Shown: piece by piece, positions 44,566 to 55,400 of the stretch | How the letters are laid out: the number at the start of each line of letters is the position of its first letter | Numbering within the stretch: position 1 is the first letter of the stretch | Assembly (NCBI GenBank): GCA_029204225.1 | Contig: CM055102.1 | Span: forward strand, 8,510,280 to 8,574,279 | From: Diphasiastrum complanatum | Lineage: Eukaryota; Streptophyta; Lycopodiopsida; Lycopodiales; Lycopodiaceae | Length of the DNA stretch: 64,000 nt | Reading direction: 5' to 3' | Notes under the pieces: generated by a model | The model's input: the letters and a program-made list of their open reading frames with translations, nothing else | Told to the model about the DNA's origin: nothing | Databases searched by the model: none | Translations under genes and position numbers: made by a program

Positions 44566-45560
44566 GGTCTCGTGCGGCCAGGCACATGCCAAGTGTTGTG
44601 ACAAGTGTTGGGACTTGGTCCTGTTAATATTAATCTTGCCATGTAGGATTGTCACACGAGAAACTATATACTATATATACTTCACTTTTGAAGCATGAAG
44701 CAAATACAATGTGTTTTTCTCTTGGAGAGATTTGGAGGTGCCTGTTTGAGTGTAGAAGTTGCTATACTATGTTTTTGTTGTTTCTTTGATGATCGGAATG
44801 TGTGGATGAGTTGAAAATCACAATCTAGGTGTTTTCCATCAGATTTAACTAGTCAAAGTTTGATAGCCCCTTAATATACCTCAAGTAAGATGATTTTTAG
44901 CCATAAATGTTTCAAATGATAGACAATGTTATCATGTATCATAACTAGGGTCTATGTTGAAGAAAAATCTATAAAATGCTATATTTTAGATTCTTTTTAT
45001 TCTATTTTTACTTGTTGATACTTTGTGTTTGACTAAACATATAGTTATTGTATTAAAAAAGAAAAAAAAAACAAAGTTATCTTGGGACGAAAAAACATCC
45101 CTTCTACAAACTCTAGTGTTAAGCATGATGCCTCCATAAAAGATTATGATGTTATATAGAGCGAGAAAGTTTCCGTCGTAAAAAAAAAAAACCTCTTCCA
45201 CATGGTTTTATAGTCACTTGAACATCGAGGACTAAGCCCTTAGTCCATGAACACGTGATTTAAATATTTTTATATGTAGGGTATCAATTGAAACAAATTT
45301 AGATTTAAAGCTTTTTTATGCATGAGATCTATTCTTAAAGCTAGCACACCTTACTTGCATGGGCCACACAATGTGACCATTTCGGGTGGTATAAACTACT
45401 CCTGTGAGTCATACAAAGTGTATGTGCGTATGTATAAATCACTCACATCATATAGCCAATAAGTGATCACTATCAGGTTAAAAGTTCGTCTAGTTGAGCC
45501 AAAAAATATTACTTTCGAATGCGAACGGGTGTTTACAAAGTCTTGTAATGGATGGTAGCA
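44566..45560. other. Unassigned stretch
   Basis: No coding homology. A TATATATA-rich site lies near 44669-44685. Otherwise AT-rich, with A runs at 45055-45070 and 45178-45191. Confidence 0.4.
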
Positions 45561-45699
45561 AGTCAGTATTAAAATGTGGGCCCATCTCTCTTCTTACACC
45601 CCAAGATGTTGGCATTTGCACGTCTCTCTTATTATTTGTTTAATTTTCTTTATGTCTTTTAGTCTGGAGTCTGATTTAACCATCACCGTTGGATTATCT

Positions 45700-46080
45700 A
45701 GTTGGCGTCTAGATTCTGCCACGTTATCACGACGATTCGTTCAAAATTCTTCAAGTGACAAAGCGCCACGTGGCAAAGTGTCCCAAGTATTCCGTGTCAT
45801 TAAGCTCCAACGTTGTTATCCCAAAACCCTAACCCTAGGACGACCTAAACCTAATAACCACCCCCTTCATTTTATCTGCTCTGGCCTTTACCATTGCTGG
45901 CGATGGCAGCAGCAGCCAAACGAGATCAAATTTTCTGAAAGTACTGAGCAATTGATCATGTGCGTATCAGCAGGAGGAGGATGAATGAAGGCTTGGATGC
46001 ATGGATCGAGCTTGCTTTGTGTGGAAATTGTCACATCTTATTGCCTGCCAGTGCTTGTCATCATAGCATCCAGTAAGCGT
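45700..46080 (+). promoter_or_regulatory. Promoter-like island, possible 5' end of a host gene
   Basis: This segment is more GC-rich than its neighbours and contains GCCACGTGGCA (45767-45777, a G-box) and AAACCCTAACCCTAGG (45824-45839, a telo-box-like element found upstream of many plant housekeeping genes). These are followed by ATGGCAGCAGCAGCC at about 45903 and a GTAAGC donor-like site near 46072. The small frame from that ATG closes after 11 codons, so coding is not shown. It may be the decayed or non-coding first exon of a gene. Confidence 0.3.
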
Positions 46081-47090
46081 TACGTTTTCGCAACCTTAAT
46101 TGGAATAGTCTTTAATGACAGGAGTTTTTTCTGATGATTATGATTCACCTCCTAATGCGTAGATAGCTGTAAAATCTGATCGCTGCTGCAAATGCAGAGC
46201 TTAAATTGTTGCGGAATGTGCGTGAATGACGTTTTTCACGAGTTTTACTTTATGTGTTTGAGAGTGAACGTTCTTTCCCTTAGGGTCTCAAGCTATTATC
46301 CCTAGAAGTGATATCCTGTTTTGTGTTGTGATACATTAAATGCTGGACAAAGTGTGTTCAATATGATAGGTAGATGTTTTTGAGACGCACGATAGAGTAG
46401 TGGTGTCCTTCATAGTAGGTTGGTGTTGCTTGTTTGCTTGCTGAAACCCGGCTTCTATCCCCGTGATTTGATGAATTTTCTCGTTAATGCCTGCATCACA
46501 AATTTTGGAGATGCTTGTACTTCGAAATTCCTTGCAATTTGTTTTGTGGCATTTGGGATCCAGCAATGTCATCTGTAAGTCCAATTTTTTAAAGAATTTT
46601 CGTTTTATTTTGGAAAATACTAATGTGCACTTTTTCTCCAATTTCTCGCTCTAAGTTTGTTCGTTGTACGTTTTTAATGCCTTTGCTTCATTTCTCGTCT
46701 ATGGTGAATCTTCCTCGTCTCAGTCTCAAGTGTGTCCAGTAAACCTTAAATATCCTCCTAGACGCTCTTGTATGTGTATGGCTCAATCCCACTTTTGTAA
46801 TATCGGCCATCATGTTGAACATATTTTTGTTCTTCCCACATTCTCCATCCTTATCGAATTTCTTTTTCTGAACTTGCAAAGATTTGGTTTTGTAGTTGCT
46901 ATTCCAGTCTCTTTGCTCTCACTTTTCAAATCTTGTGAGCTTGTGTCCGCTTTATGGCAATCTACACAAATCTGTTGGTTCTTTAAGAGTTCCATGTTTG
47001 TAAAGGTCATCTTATCCAGCTATGAACGCACATTACTTACGTGGCATCGCATTAAGAAAACACACAATATAATGTTGATCGCATAGAACT
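46081..47090. other. Unassigned stretch, possible intron or decayed gene
   Basis: Open frames at 46336-46641 (minus) and 46664-47086 (plus) have no family features. The latter is Cys and aromatic-rich, as expected from chance reading of T-rich DNA. Confidence 0.3.
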
Positions 47091-47499
47091 TGTTGAAATA
47101 TAATGCCTATTTTGCCCCTTTTGGCTTGTATACTTGTAACTTGTAAGTAGTCCATAAGACATGGGGGTAAATATTCCTTTATATAGTACACCCACTTATG
47201 CTAATCAACCAAATGATGACAAGTAGGTCAAAGATCCATGTGGGTCTAGAGCTAGAATAGAAAATGATATCACCTCCATGTTCCTTGCTATTTGTGGCCT
47301 CTCTTGACCTTTCTGGCCTTGAGGGGTTTCCACTCCCTCCTCTAGTTTGGAATTCATTATGTTGGAATCAATCTAGAGTTCTCCTGTGCTCTTGTTCTCT
47401 CTTGCTTTTGTCTTCGACTCCATAGCTGGGTTTTTAAGCTTTCATAGTGTGCTTTCTATGCTGCTAAGATACTCTATAGCTAGGCCTTGACTTTTGTCA
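47091..47499 (+). repeat. 5' LTR of copia I
   Basis: 409 bases, TGTTGAAATATAATG ... TTTTGTCA, adjoining a perfect primer site. TTTATATAGTACACC at about 47179 may be its promoter box. Confidence 0.88.
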
Positions 47500-47511
47500 T
47501 GGTATCAGAGC
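47500..47511 (+). other. Primer-binding site of copia I
   Basis: TGGTATCAGAGC directly follows the LTR. Confidence 0.95.
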
Positions 47512-47890
47512 AGGTGGTGCTTGTGATGTGGGAAAGCTAGGACCAGATTTTTGATCAGTTTTCAGGAAAGTTCCAGATCAGCCAACCTGAAATTTGGGCG
47601 GCCTCTTTGTCGGAGCATCGAATTTCTCTGTTGTCTGGATCGTTGGAGTACTGTTGGCAAGGGGAGTATTTTGATCCAAATTTTTTTTATTTTGGGACAA
47701 AAATTTCACCACCTGTCTAAGCTAGCTGAGGGTGTAGGAGGGCACAATTTCTGTTGGAGATTCCAGTGAAAGTGCAGGTTGGATCTTGGACAAGGGCTAG
47801 GACAGCAAATCCAGAAGCTGAAGGTTATCGAGCAAGTGGCTGCATAACCTAGTTGGGTGCTAACCTTCTGTGCATTTTTTCTATCTAGTT

Positions 47891-48780
47891 ATGACTAGTC
47901 TTTCAGAGAGCATGCTGAGTGAAGCCAGCAGGCTTGGTGGCACTAATTTTAGTGTCTGGAAATTCAAGATCAAGAATATTCTGGAAGATAATTAATGTAG
48001 GAAGCTTGTGGTAGGTGAGGATCCTATTCCAACAAAAGAACTGAGCTTAGGGACTATATCAAGAGGGGGGAAAGGACACACAGAATCATCAACATGTTTG
48101 TGAGGAATAATATTATTCGTCTAATCAGGTCAGCCAAAGGGCCTAGAGAAGCATGGCACATTATGTGTGCATTGTATGAACACAAAATACAGCTAGACTT
48201 CTTTACTTGAAGAACAAGTTGTATTCTCTCAGGATGGAGATAGGGGATCAGTCATTGACCATCTTACTAAGATCCAGGATCTTAGATAGCAGCTTTCTGC
48301 AGTTGGAGAGGTTATTGTTGACAAAGATTTGGTGCCAATAGTTCTGAATAGCCTGTTATATCCTTATCAGAACTTTGTTATGATTATATTTGTGAGGGAG
48401 AATTTCCCTAGCTATGAAGATGTATATGGTCTCTTCTTACAAGAGGAGATGAGGAGAGTTAATCTCTCCAAGAGGGAGGATTTCCAAGAGCATGCCTTTG
48501 CTTCTAAGAAGAAACATCAGTCTGCCAAGGACAAGAAGAAAGGTAAGGGCAAAAACAAGGGACACCACAAGCACTTGAGCAAGTAATGGAGAACTTGCAA
48601 GTGTCAGAAGCACAATCCTCCTCTACTACCTCTTCTACACGTCGAAGGAGAATTGCAATCAATGTGGTAAGTATGGTCACTTTGCTTTTGAGTGCAGGAA
48701 GAAGCTTGGAGAGCAAAAGAAGGGCACAAAGAAGCAAGGAGGCAATGGGTTGTAGAGAGTGTTGCAAGAGAGGAGCAGAA
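47891..48780 (+). pseudogene. gag: gag of copia I, broken
   Basis: The ATG at 47891 gives MTSLSESMLSEASRLGGTNF and VWKFKIKNILEDN, then a stop near 47995 and several frameshifts. Later parts are legible: LVPIVLNSLLYPYQNFV (48330-48380), a Lys-rich segment, and a CCHC knuckle CNQCGKYGHFAFEC at about 48654-48696. It would form the particle. Compared with the gags of E, F and H it is a different copia lineage. Confidence 0.8.
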
Positions 48781-48831
48781 TGACATAAGGCAAGTGGAGC
48801 TATTTTCTGTTGCATTCACAAGTTACGTCAG

Positions 48832-49785
48832 GTGGCACAAGATCCGTTCATCGAGGTAGCAGATGAGAAGGTATGGCAACAAGCCATGCAAGAGGAGTAT
48901 GACTTCATCCTCAAGAATGATACATGGGACTTGGTGAAGCTATCAAAAAGGAAGTGTCCTATTGGGTGTAAATGGGTCTATAGGACCAAATACAAATCGG
49001 ATGGGAGCATTGAAAAGCATAAGGCAAGGCTGGTGGCCAAAGGCTATGTGCAGCAGGAGGGCTTGGACTACGATGAGATGTTTGGACCCGTGGCTAAGAT
49101 GACGTCTAGTAGGATGGTCTTAGCATTGGTTGTATTCTAGGATTGGGAGGTCCATCATATGGACGTAAAGAGTGCTTTTCTCAATGGATAGCTGATTGAA
49201 GAGGTTTACATGGACCAGCCACAAGGCTTTGAGGCGAAGGGCAAGGAAACTATGGTATGCAAGCTTAAGAAGGCCTTGTACGGTTTCAAACAGGCACCTT
49301 GGGCCTGGTATACTCATATTGACGGCTATTTTGCCAAGGAGCATTTTATAAATAGCCGTTTGGATTGCAACTTGTATGTGAAGGAGGAAGATGGGAACAT
49401 CGTCTTGATAGTTCTCTATGTGGATGACTTAGTCATCATGGGTAGCAATGGGAAGCTGATTGCAAAGATGAAGGCTCATTTATTGAATGAGTTTGAAATG
49501 AAAGATTTGGGTTTAATCCACTATTGCCCAGGTTTGGAGGTTTGGAAAAAGCAAAATTGCGTGCTCATTTCTTTGGCAATCTATGCATGTGAAGTCTTAG
49601 AGAGGTTTAACACGCAGGATTGTAAACTCGTATCTACTCCCATTGATACCAGCAACAAGCCATCTAGGGATGATGACACTCCTTTTGTGGATGAGACTCT
49701 TTATAGGCAGCTGGTGGGCAGCTTGATCTATCTTACCACTTCGAGACCAGACATTTCCTATGTGGTTGGTGTGGCTAGCTAGTTT
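48832..49785 (+). pseudogene. Reverse transcriptase of copia I
   Basis: RT starts with DPFIEVADEKVWQQAM and shows WDLVKLSKRKCPIGCKWVY, HKARLVAKGYVQQEGLDYD, TAG at 49138, HHMDVKSAFLNG, another TAG at 49188, EEVYMDQPQGFEAKGKE, ALYGFKQAPWAWY, the active site LYVDDLVIMGSNG near 49414-49452, DLGLIHYCPGLEV and SLIYLTTSRPDISYV. The palm is complete and only the two stops break it. The preceding 50 bases are already gag-side sequence, so protease and integrase have been removed by one deletion near 48800-48830. Confidence 0.93.
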
Positions 49786-50330
49786 ATGAGTTCCCCAATT
49801 GAGGCCTATTGGAAAGTAGCAAAGAGGGTACTTAGGTATTTCAAGGGGAGTACCTGTTATGGAATAGAGTACACAGATGACAGTGAGCTTCAGCTTGGAG
49901 GCTTCATTGATTTGGATTGGGTTGGTGATAGGGATGATCGGAAGTCAACCACAGGTTACACATTCAACCTTGGTTCTGGAGCCATTTCAGGGTGCAGCAA
50001 GAAACATCCCACTGTCACCTTATCCACAGAGGCTGAGTACTGGGCAGCAACGACAAAGGCTACCTGCGAGGCTATATGGCTTAGGAGGCTAGTTGGGGAG
50101 GTGTAGATCCCACAGGATGATCCTACTGTTCTTTATTGTGATCCAGAGTTGTATTCAGCTGGCCAAGAATCCTGTTACCATACTCATATGAAGCACATTG
50201 AGGTGGATCAACACTTCTTAAGAGAGGAGATCCAGAGTGCGAAATTCAGCTCATGTATTGTGATACTAACAACCAAGCAGCGGATATCTTTACTAAGGCA
50301 CTTAGCCAGGCCTTGAAATTTGTCAGAGCT
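49786..50330 (+). pseudogene. RNase H of copia I
   Basis: After a TAG near 49782 the frame continues with KVAKRVLRYFKGSTCYGIE, DLDWVGDRDDRKSTTGYTF and STEAEYWAATTKATCEAIW. A stop at 50104 follows, then HMKHIEVDQHFLREEI and ADIFTKALSQALKF near 50281-50325. Key acidic residues of the RNase H fold can be matched. Beyond 50330 the element is lost. Confidence 0.9.
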
Positions 50331-51440
50331 TTCCCACAAAGAACACCATACAAACAACATGATACAACCATACGTAGGTCCTCTTGGAAAAGAACATTGC
50401 CAATCAACTTCGACAAAGAATCTCGTAGACATCAGAATCATAAGTTGTAGAATGTCTAGTAGAGATCTTATTTATGCTAGTAAGGAGGTTCTATCAAGAA
50501 CCTTCCAAAAAGCCACTATTAGGATCATGACTAAGATTCCCCAACCTTATCCAAACGTTGTGATTTCCTAGAACGATATGAATGTTCAGTTGGCCCAAAA
50601 CGCACTTAATATGAATCATAGATGCAGCATGCGTTCTCAATTGCGATCTGGGATTTTCCATTATGTTCTAATTGTACTCTTTTGGTGGGCCATATGTGTA
50701 TCAGATTAAAGGGCTTTTCAAGAGTAATAAACCTATCAAGCTTGCCGAGAGTTTCAAGAACAATGCGGTCTAGTTTTGGGCAGTTAAGTGAAACAGTGTC
50801 CTTAGGAAACCATATCAAACATCTGTCTCTTTGTATATTTGAAATGAAATCATAACAAACCAATGGATGTGGCTTATGTAGATTGGCAAAATGTTGGTAC
50901 TCATTGGGCCCAATGTTCAGTTGTGTGAGAGCTTTACACCTCCAGGATTTTGCATTTAATGTACTCATATTTTGTTGAGCTGATTCACGTTCTTGTAACA
51001 AGCTCTGAGATTTGTTAAGCTCAAGATTCAAAACGATGGGTGATTATGGGGTAATTGCCTGAAGCTTTTATTCTATTTCCTACAATCGATTTAGGAGTTG
51101 CTTTTTTTCTTCAAGCAAAAAGCAAGGGACAACCCCCACTTACTGCACTCAAAAAAGAATGTTACCAATGATGGGCTAATCTGCCAGAAGAGTCCATGGT
51201 TCCTTGGGGTGAAATGGGGTAAAATGACATTTGACCAAGAAATTGCTATTCACATGATTCTTCAAGATAGATAGTACGTGGGTTTTTCGTCACTGCTATC
51301 ATCAATCCTGTGTTATACACCATTGGTAACATTCTTTTGGGTGCAGTAACTTTGTGGTCTCTTATTTTTTGCTTGGAGAAAAAACAACTCCTAAATCAAC
51401 TCTAGGAAAAAGGGTTAGAGCTTCAAGCAATTATGAAGCA
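50331..51440. other. Unassigned stretch with one minus-strand ORF
   Basis: The minus-strand frame at 51031-50606 (141 codons) has a helical, Gln/Glu-rich start (LNKSQSLLQERESAQQN) and a segment NIGPNEYQHFANLHKPHP. It looks like protein but I cannot place it. The plus-strand frame at 50320-50571 is also unplaced. Confidence 0.3.
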
Positions 51441-51449
51441 TAAGCACCA

Positions 51450-51782
51450 GTGTTTCATCGAAATGCGTTACGAACAAAGAAACACGTTTGCGCGTTTCGA
51501 AACGCGGTTCTTTCGTTCGAAACGACTGTTATATTAGTGCAAATTTTTTTGACTGACGAAAGCCACCATACACAGTTTCTCTTCTTGAAATTGCATTCTC
51601 TAGAGCACTCTCATGAATTTGGATGTATCTACTTGGTACTAGTCTTTCTATGACATGTCTAAACCCCAACGAATCCATTAAAACACATTTAAAAAAAAAA
51701 AAAAACCCTAAAAAAATTCCCGTTTTGAACCTGAACCTCCCGTTTGAAACGCGTTTCAAACCCGTTTCGCGTTAGCTTCATA
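51450..51782. repeat. Repeat with GAAACGCGTTTC-type palindromes, copy 1
   Basis: 51565-51765 matches 56646-56825 (ACAGTTTCTC ... GGTACTAGTCTTTCTATG ... CTAAACCCCA). Palindromic words around AACGCGTTTC lie at each side, near 51495-51530 and 51735-51775. The unit abuts copia J RT at about 51783 and may be a non-autonomous transposon that landed in it. Confidence 0.6.
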
Positions 51783-51784
51783 TT

Positions 51785-52960
51785 TTGGATGGAAAATTTA
51801 CAAAATGGAAATCAACATTTTTGAATGGTGACTTAAAAGAGGAAGTTTATATGCTCCAACCACAAGGACATGCAATCAAGGGCCAAGACAAAAGTATGCA
51901 AGTTGCAGAAAGCGCTATATGGTCTAAAGCAAGCACTGTGTGCGTGGATAGCTACTTTTTCACTAACAATTTTGTGAGGACGAATTCTAATTCTAACCTT
52001 TATGTGCTCACTAGTGGTGATGGCGTTGCTTTAGTAGTATTGTATGTAGATGATATTATTATCACACGAAATGATGAGGACCTAATAAAGTCTATCAAAG
52101 TTGACTTATGCAAGCATTTTGAGATGACATAATTAGATCTGATGCATTATTGTTTAGGCATAGAAGTGTGGCAAATGCAGACAATGTCAAGCTTTGGCAA
52201 GCTAAATACGCTTGTGAAGTTTAGAGAGATTTCACATGCTTGATTGCAAGCCCTTGACTTCGCCTAGTGAGACTAGTAAGAAGCTAACATGTCTCAATGA
52301 TAGTGGTCCAGTAGATAGTACTTTATATCGTCAACTTGTTGGGAGTCTTATATATCCACTAGACCAGATATCAGTTATGTTGTAAGCTTGGTGAGTCAGT
52401 TCATGGCAGCACCGACTATGGAACATTGGAAATAACCAATCTCATTCCAAGGTACGTGAAAGGGTTGATCTTGGTCTAGTCTATATTCAAGACAATATGA
52501 TCTACCTAAGCTGAAAGGTTATGTGGACGCTGGGTTGGTAGCATAGATGATAGGAGATCAACTACAGGTTATACTTTGATATTGGCAATGTTTGTTTCTC
52601 CTGGTTGAGCAAAGGGCAAGACACTGTTTCACTTTCTACTACAGAGGCTGAGTATAAGGCTTTATGTGTAGCAACACAGGAAGCAATTTGTCTTCGTTAG
52701 CTGCTTACGGAAATTGGCATAAAGCAAATCAAATCATTTCTTGTGATAGTCAAGGGGGGATTCAATTGGCTAAGAACCTTGTATTTCATGCCAGAACAAA
52801 GCACATAGAAGCAAACTACCATTTCATACATGAAAAGCTTTGTTTAAAAGACATACGTAATTCAATGTTGCTTTGCTATTGGCTGATATATTCACAAAGT
52901 CACTAAGCAAGGACAAATTTGAGGACTTTAGGATGAAGCTTAGTGTGGAACCAATAACTT
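51785..52960 (+). pseudogene. RT and RNase H of copia J
   Basis: The recognisable start is KWKSTFLNGDLKEEVYMLQ, then a shifted KQALC-like region and ALVVLYVDDIIITRND (active site near 52038-52085) with CKHFEMT and a TAA near 52130. Further decayed RT follows (MHYCLGIEVWQ). RNase H shows LSWLSKGQDTVSLSTTEAE near 52597-52655, HARTKHIEANYHFIHEKL near 52790-52845, and SKDKFEDFRMKLSVEP before a stop near 52960. Upstream gag, protease and integrase are absent; the RT front is replaced by the repeat at 51450-51782. Confidence 0.87.
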
Positions 52961-53076
52961 GAAGCGTGGAAGAAATTGAAGGATATGTCTTTCTTGCCTT
53001 ACTCACAGTCTCATGATAATGTATATCAATGATTCATCGAAACCTCTAGGTGACTTTGACCCAAAAGGTCGAGATA

Positions 53077-53462
53077 TGTGTAACCATTGGTTATTTCTCT
53101 ATTGGCCAAGTTAAGTTATAATTGGGCTCCCAGGTAGAAACTCATGGGTCCAAATGGCCTTGTTAATAAAAGACCCTAACTTAGAAGTAGGGGCTTGCTA
53201 GTTTTTATTAAGTAACTTGTTGGTGAAGTTAGGTTAGACTTAATGAAGCTTCTTGAAGAAGTTAGGTTATTTGGACATTGCTCCAATGTTGGTTCAGCTC
53301 TAAATGTATGTCACTTCTTCATTATTCATGTATGCAAGCATAGAGCCAATCTTCTTGGAGTGCCACGAGTCTCTAAGTAGGGCGACCAGCTATCTCCTCC
53401 TTCATGTGTGTTTGAGATTCATTATGTTAAATGCTTTGCTGTTTGGTTTATGATTTCCTACA
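53077..53462 (+). repeat. Copia LTR between copia J and copia K
   Basis: The right end is firm: it adjoins a primer site at 53463. The left end is inferred from TGTGTAACC at 53077, after a weak purine tract, giving 386 bases. RT/RNase H lies on its left and gag on its right, as in a tandem pair of one family sharing an LTR. Confidence 0.6.
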
Positions 53463-53475
53463 TGGTATCAGAGCC
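53463..53475 (+). other. Primer-binding site of copia K
   Basis: TGGTATCAGAGCC, a perfect match to the initiator-Met tRNA end. Confidence 0.94.
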
Positions 53476-53499
53476 TTTTGTGGAATCTGGATGCCTGCT

Positions 53500-54330
53500 G
53501 CCCAGCGCCCATCTACATGCTATCTATCTCCACTTTCGTCGCGAAGAATCAGCTCTAATCTGATTTTTACAAGTGGAGATCTGATGTTTAGCCTAATAGC
53601 AGTTTTGGTGGATGTTTGGAAGGCGCTACAACATTTCGGAAGGTCTATAGGGGCGCCCATCAATCAGCCCTCTTTATGTGCGAAAGGCACATGCAGTATT
53701 GACCTATTTTTCAGATTTGTGTGTTTTCAGGAGGGCACCATCCTACATGTGCCCTACTACACTTTTTTGGCTGAAAATTTCAGGTTTGTAACTTTGCAGC
53801 AGAGCGGCCATCTACATCCATTTTGTGTGTACATTGAGCTTGAAATTTTCAGATTTACATGCTTGCAGGAGGGCGCCCATCTACATCAAGTTTTGGTGTC
53901 CAAATGACACGTTTTTTGGCTGAGATTTTCGGATTTGTTTGTTGGCAGGAGGGTGCCCTACTATACCTAATTTGTGTGTGATTTAGACACACTTCTGCTG
54001 CTGTTTTTTTTTTCCAAATTGGGTTACCTACAGAAGGGTGCTACCTCAAAGCCATTTTTGGTGTCTAAAAGAGGCACATTTTGTTGCTGAAAATTCAGAT
54101 TTCAGTTGTGCATCCGAAGGAGGCAAATTTGTTTTGCTGTTGGGTGCTTATCTCCCTTGCTGATTTTCAGTGGGGCAGCTATTTTCATTTGTTCCTTACA
54201 ATAGGGCTTCCACTTCCAGTGGTGGTTATCAGCCTTCTACTTCAGATTATTGAGCAGATCTCTTTCAGTATTTGGAGATGTATTTGTGCTCATTTTCGGT
54301 TTTCAGTTTGCTGTTTTTGCAAGTAGTTTG
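53500..54330 (+). repeat. Leader of copia K: degenerate tandem repeats, about 67-85 bp
   Basis: The phrase CAGGAGGGCGCCCATCTACA in more or less changed form recurs near 53501, 53649, 53729, 53799, 53866, 53946, 54031 and 54113. It alternates with TTGGCTGAAAATTTTCAGAT. The array lies entirely between primer site and gag start, where the packaging signal is expected. Confidence 0.7.
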
Positions 54331-54415
54331 TGTTGCTGAAAAATTTCAGATCTACTGTTTTCAGATCTGTGGCTATTTTTCAGATCTACTTCAAGCTGAT
54401 TTTACTTCTCTTATC

Positions 54416-55400
54416 ATGGCAAGAGACTCTGAAGCTATTGGAGCTTTGTTTAATGAAGATAGGTTGGATGGATCCAACTCTCCTTATGGAGTTATATGAT
54501 CAAGAACCTGCTTATTGCCAAAGGCTTGTGGGAGGTTGTCATTGGTGAAGATGAGAGGCCTATTAATATTGCTCCTTCTACTCCTGCTAGGCCAGGCTCA
54601 TCTACGGCTTCTTCGACACCTTCAGAGGATCAAAGGAAATGGGATAGGAGGGATGCTCAAGGCCATTCCATGATTGCATTATCAGTGAAGAGATTTATTT
54701 TGCCTCATATTAGATCTTGCACAACATCGAAGAGTGCTTGGGATACTCTTCTCAAGATGTTTCAACTAAAAAATGCAGCAAGGGTTCTGTTTCTTCGGAA
54801 CCAACTTTCCAATTTGAAGATGCATGAAGGTGAGTCTATTTCCGACCCCTTGACAAAGATCAAGGATCTTAGAGAGGAGCTTTTAAATATTTATGAGGTC
54901 AATTTGTTCCATCACTTTGAATTCACTTCCGCATTTGTATCTTACTTTTGTTATGCCATTGAGTATATCCTTGAGGGGAACTCAAATCACTTTTGATGAG
55001 CTAGTGGGCCTTCTTCTACAAGAAGAGCAAATGTGTAACAATTTCTCATTGGGAGATACTCAAGGTCAAGCTTTCTTCTCCAAAGGCAAAGGAGAGAGTA
55101 AGTGGAAAGGTAAAACCTCTTCTACATTTTCCAAAGTTGAGCATCTCGAAGATGATGATGATGATTTTGATTTTGAGCCTAAGAAGAAATGAAAATGCCA
55201 TTATTGCTTCAAGTATGGGCATTTTATTAAGGATTACAGGAAGCGGATTGCGAAGGAGAAGAGCAGGGAAACAAATGTTGCCATCGTTACTTTGGAGCGG
55301 CAATTTGAGTCGCAAGTCAATCTGGTTGATCAAGATTACGCTTTTATGGCTTGTGAAGTTTTTGAGCAGCCGCAAGGTCATGGATGTGATGGATGCATAA
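54416..55400 (+). pseudogene. gag: gag of copia K, broken
   Basis: The ATG at 54416 opens MARDSEAIGALFNEDRLDGS. After a TGA near 54498 (shifted frame) come LLIAKGLWEVVIGEDERP, KWDRRDAQGHSMIALSVKR, HIRSCTTSKSAWDTL and AARVLFLRNQLSNLKMHEG, a typical copia gag. A frameshift near 54890 leads to TLRGTQITFDELVGLLLQE. An acidic run precedes a knuckle CHYCFKYGHFIKDY whose last Cys is lost (55195-55236). Protease does not follow. This gag belongs with the RT type of copia J. Confidence 0.85.

Larger units (their letters stand above)
47091..50330 (+). mobile_element. Copia I: copia element lacking protease and integrase
   Basis: The order is LTR, primer site, leader, gag with CCHC, then RT and RNase H directly. 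Protease and integrase are deleted. RNase H fades near 50300, and no 3' LTR is found. Confidence 0.88.

Noticed and set aside
45574-45984. 136-codon open frame starting MWAHLSSYTPRC
   Set aside because: It covers the promoter-like motifs and has a random-looking composition; more likely untranslated sequence.
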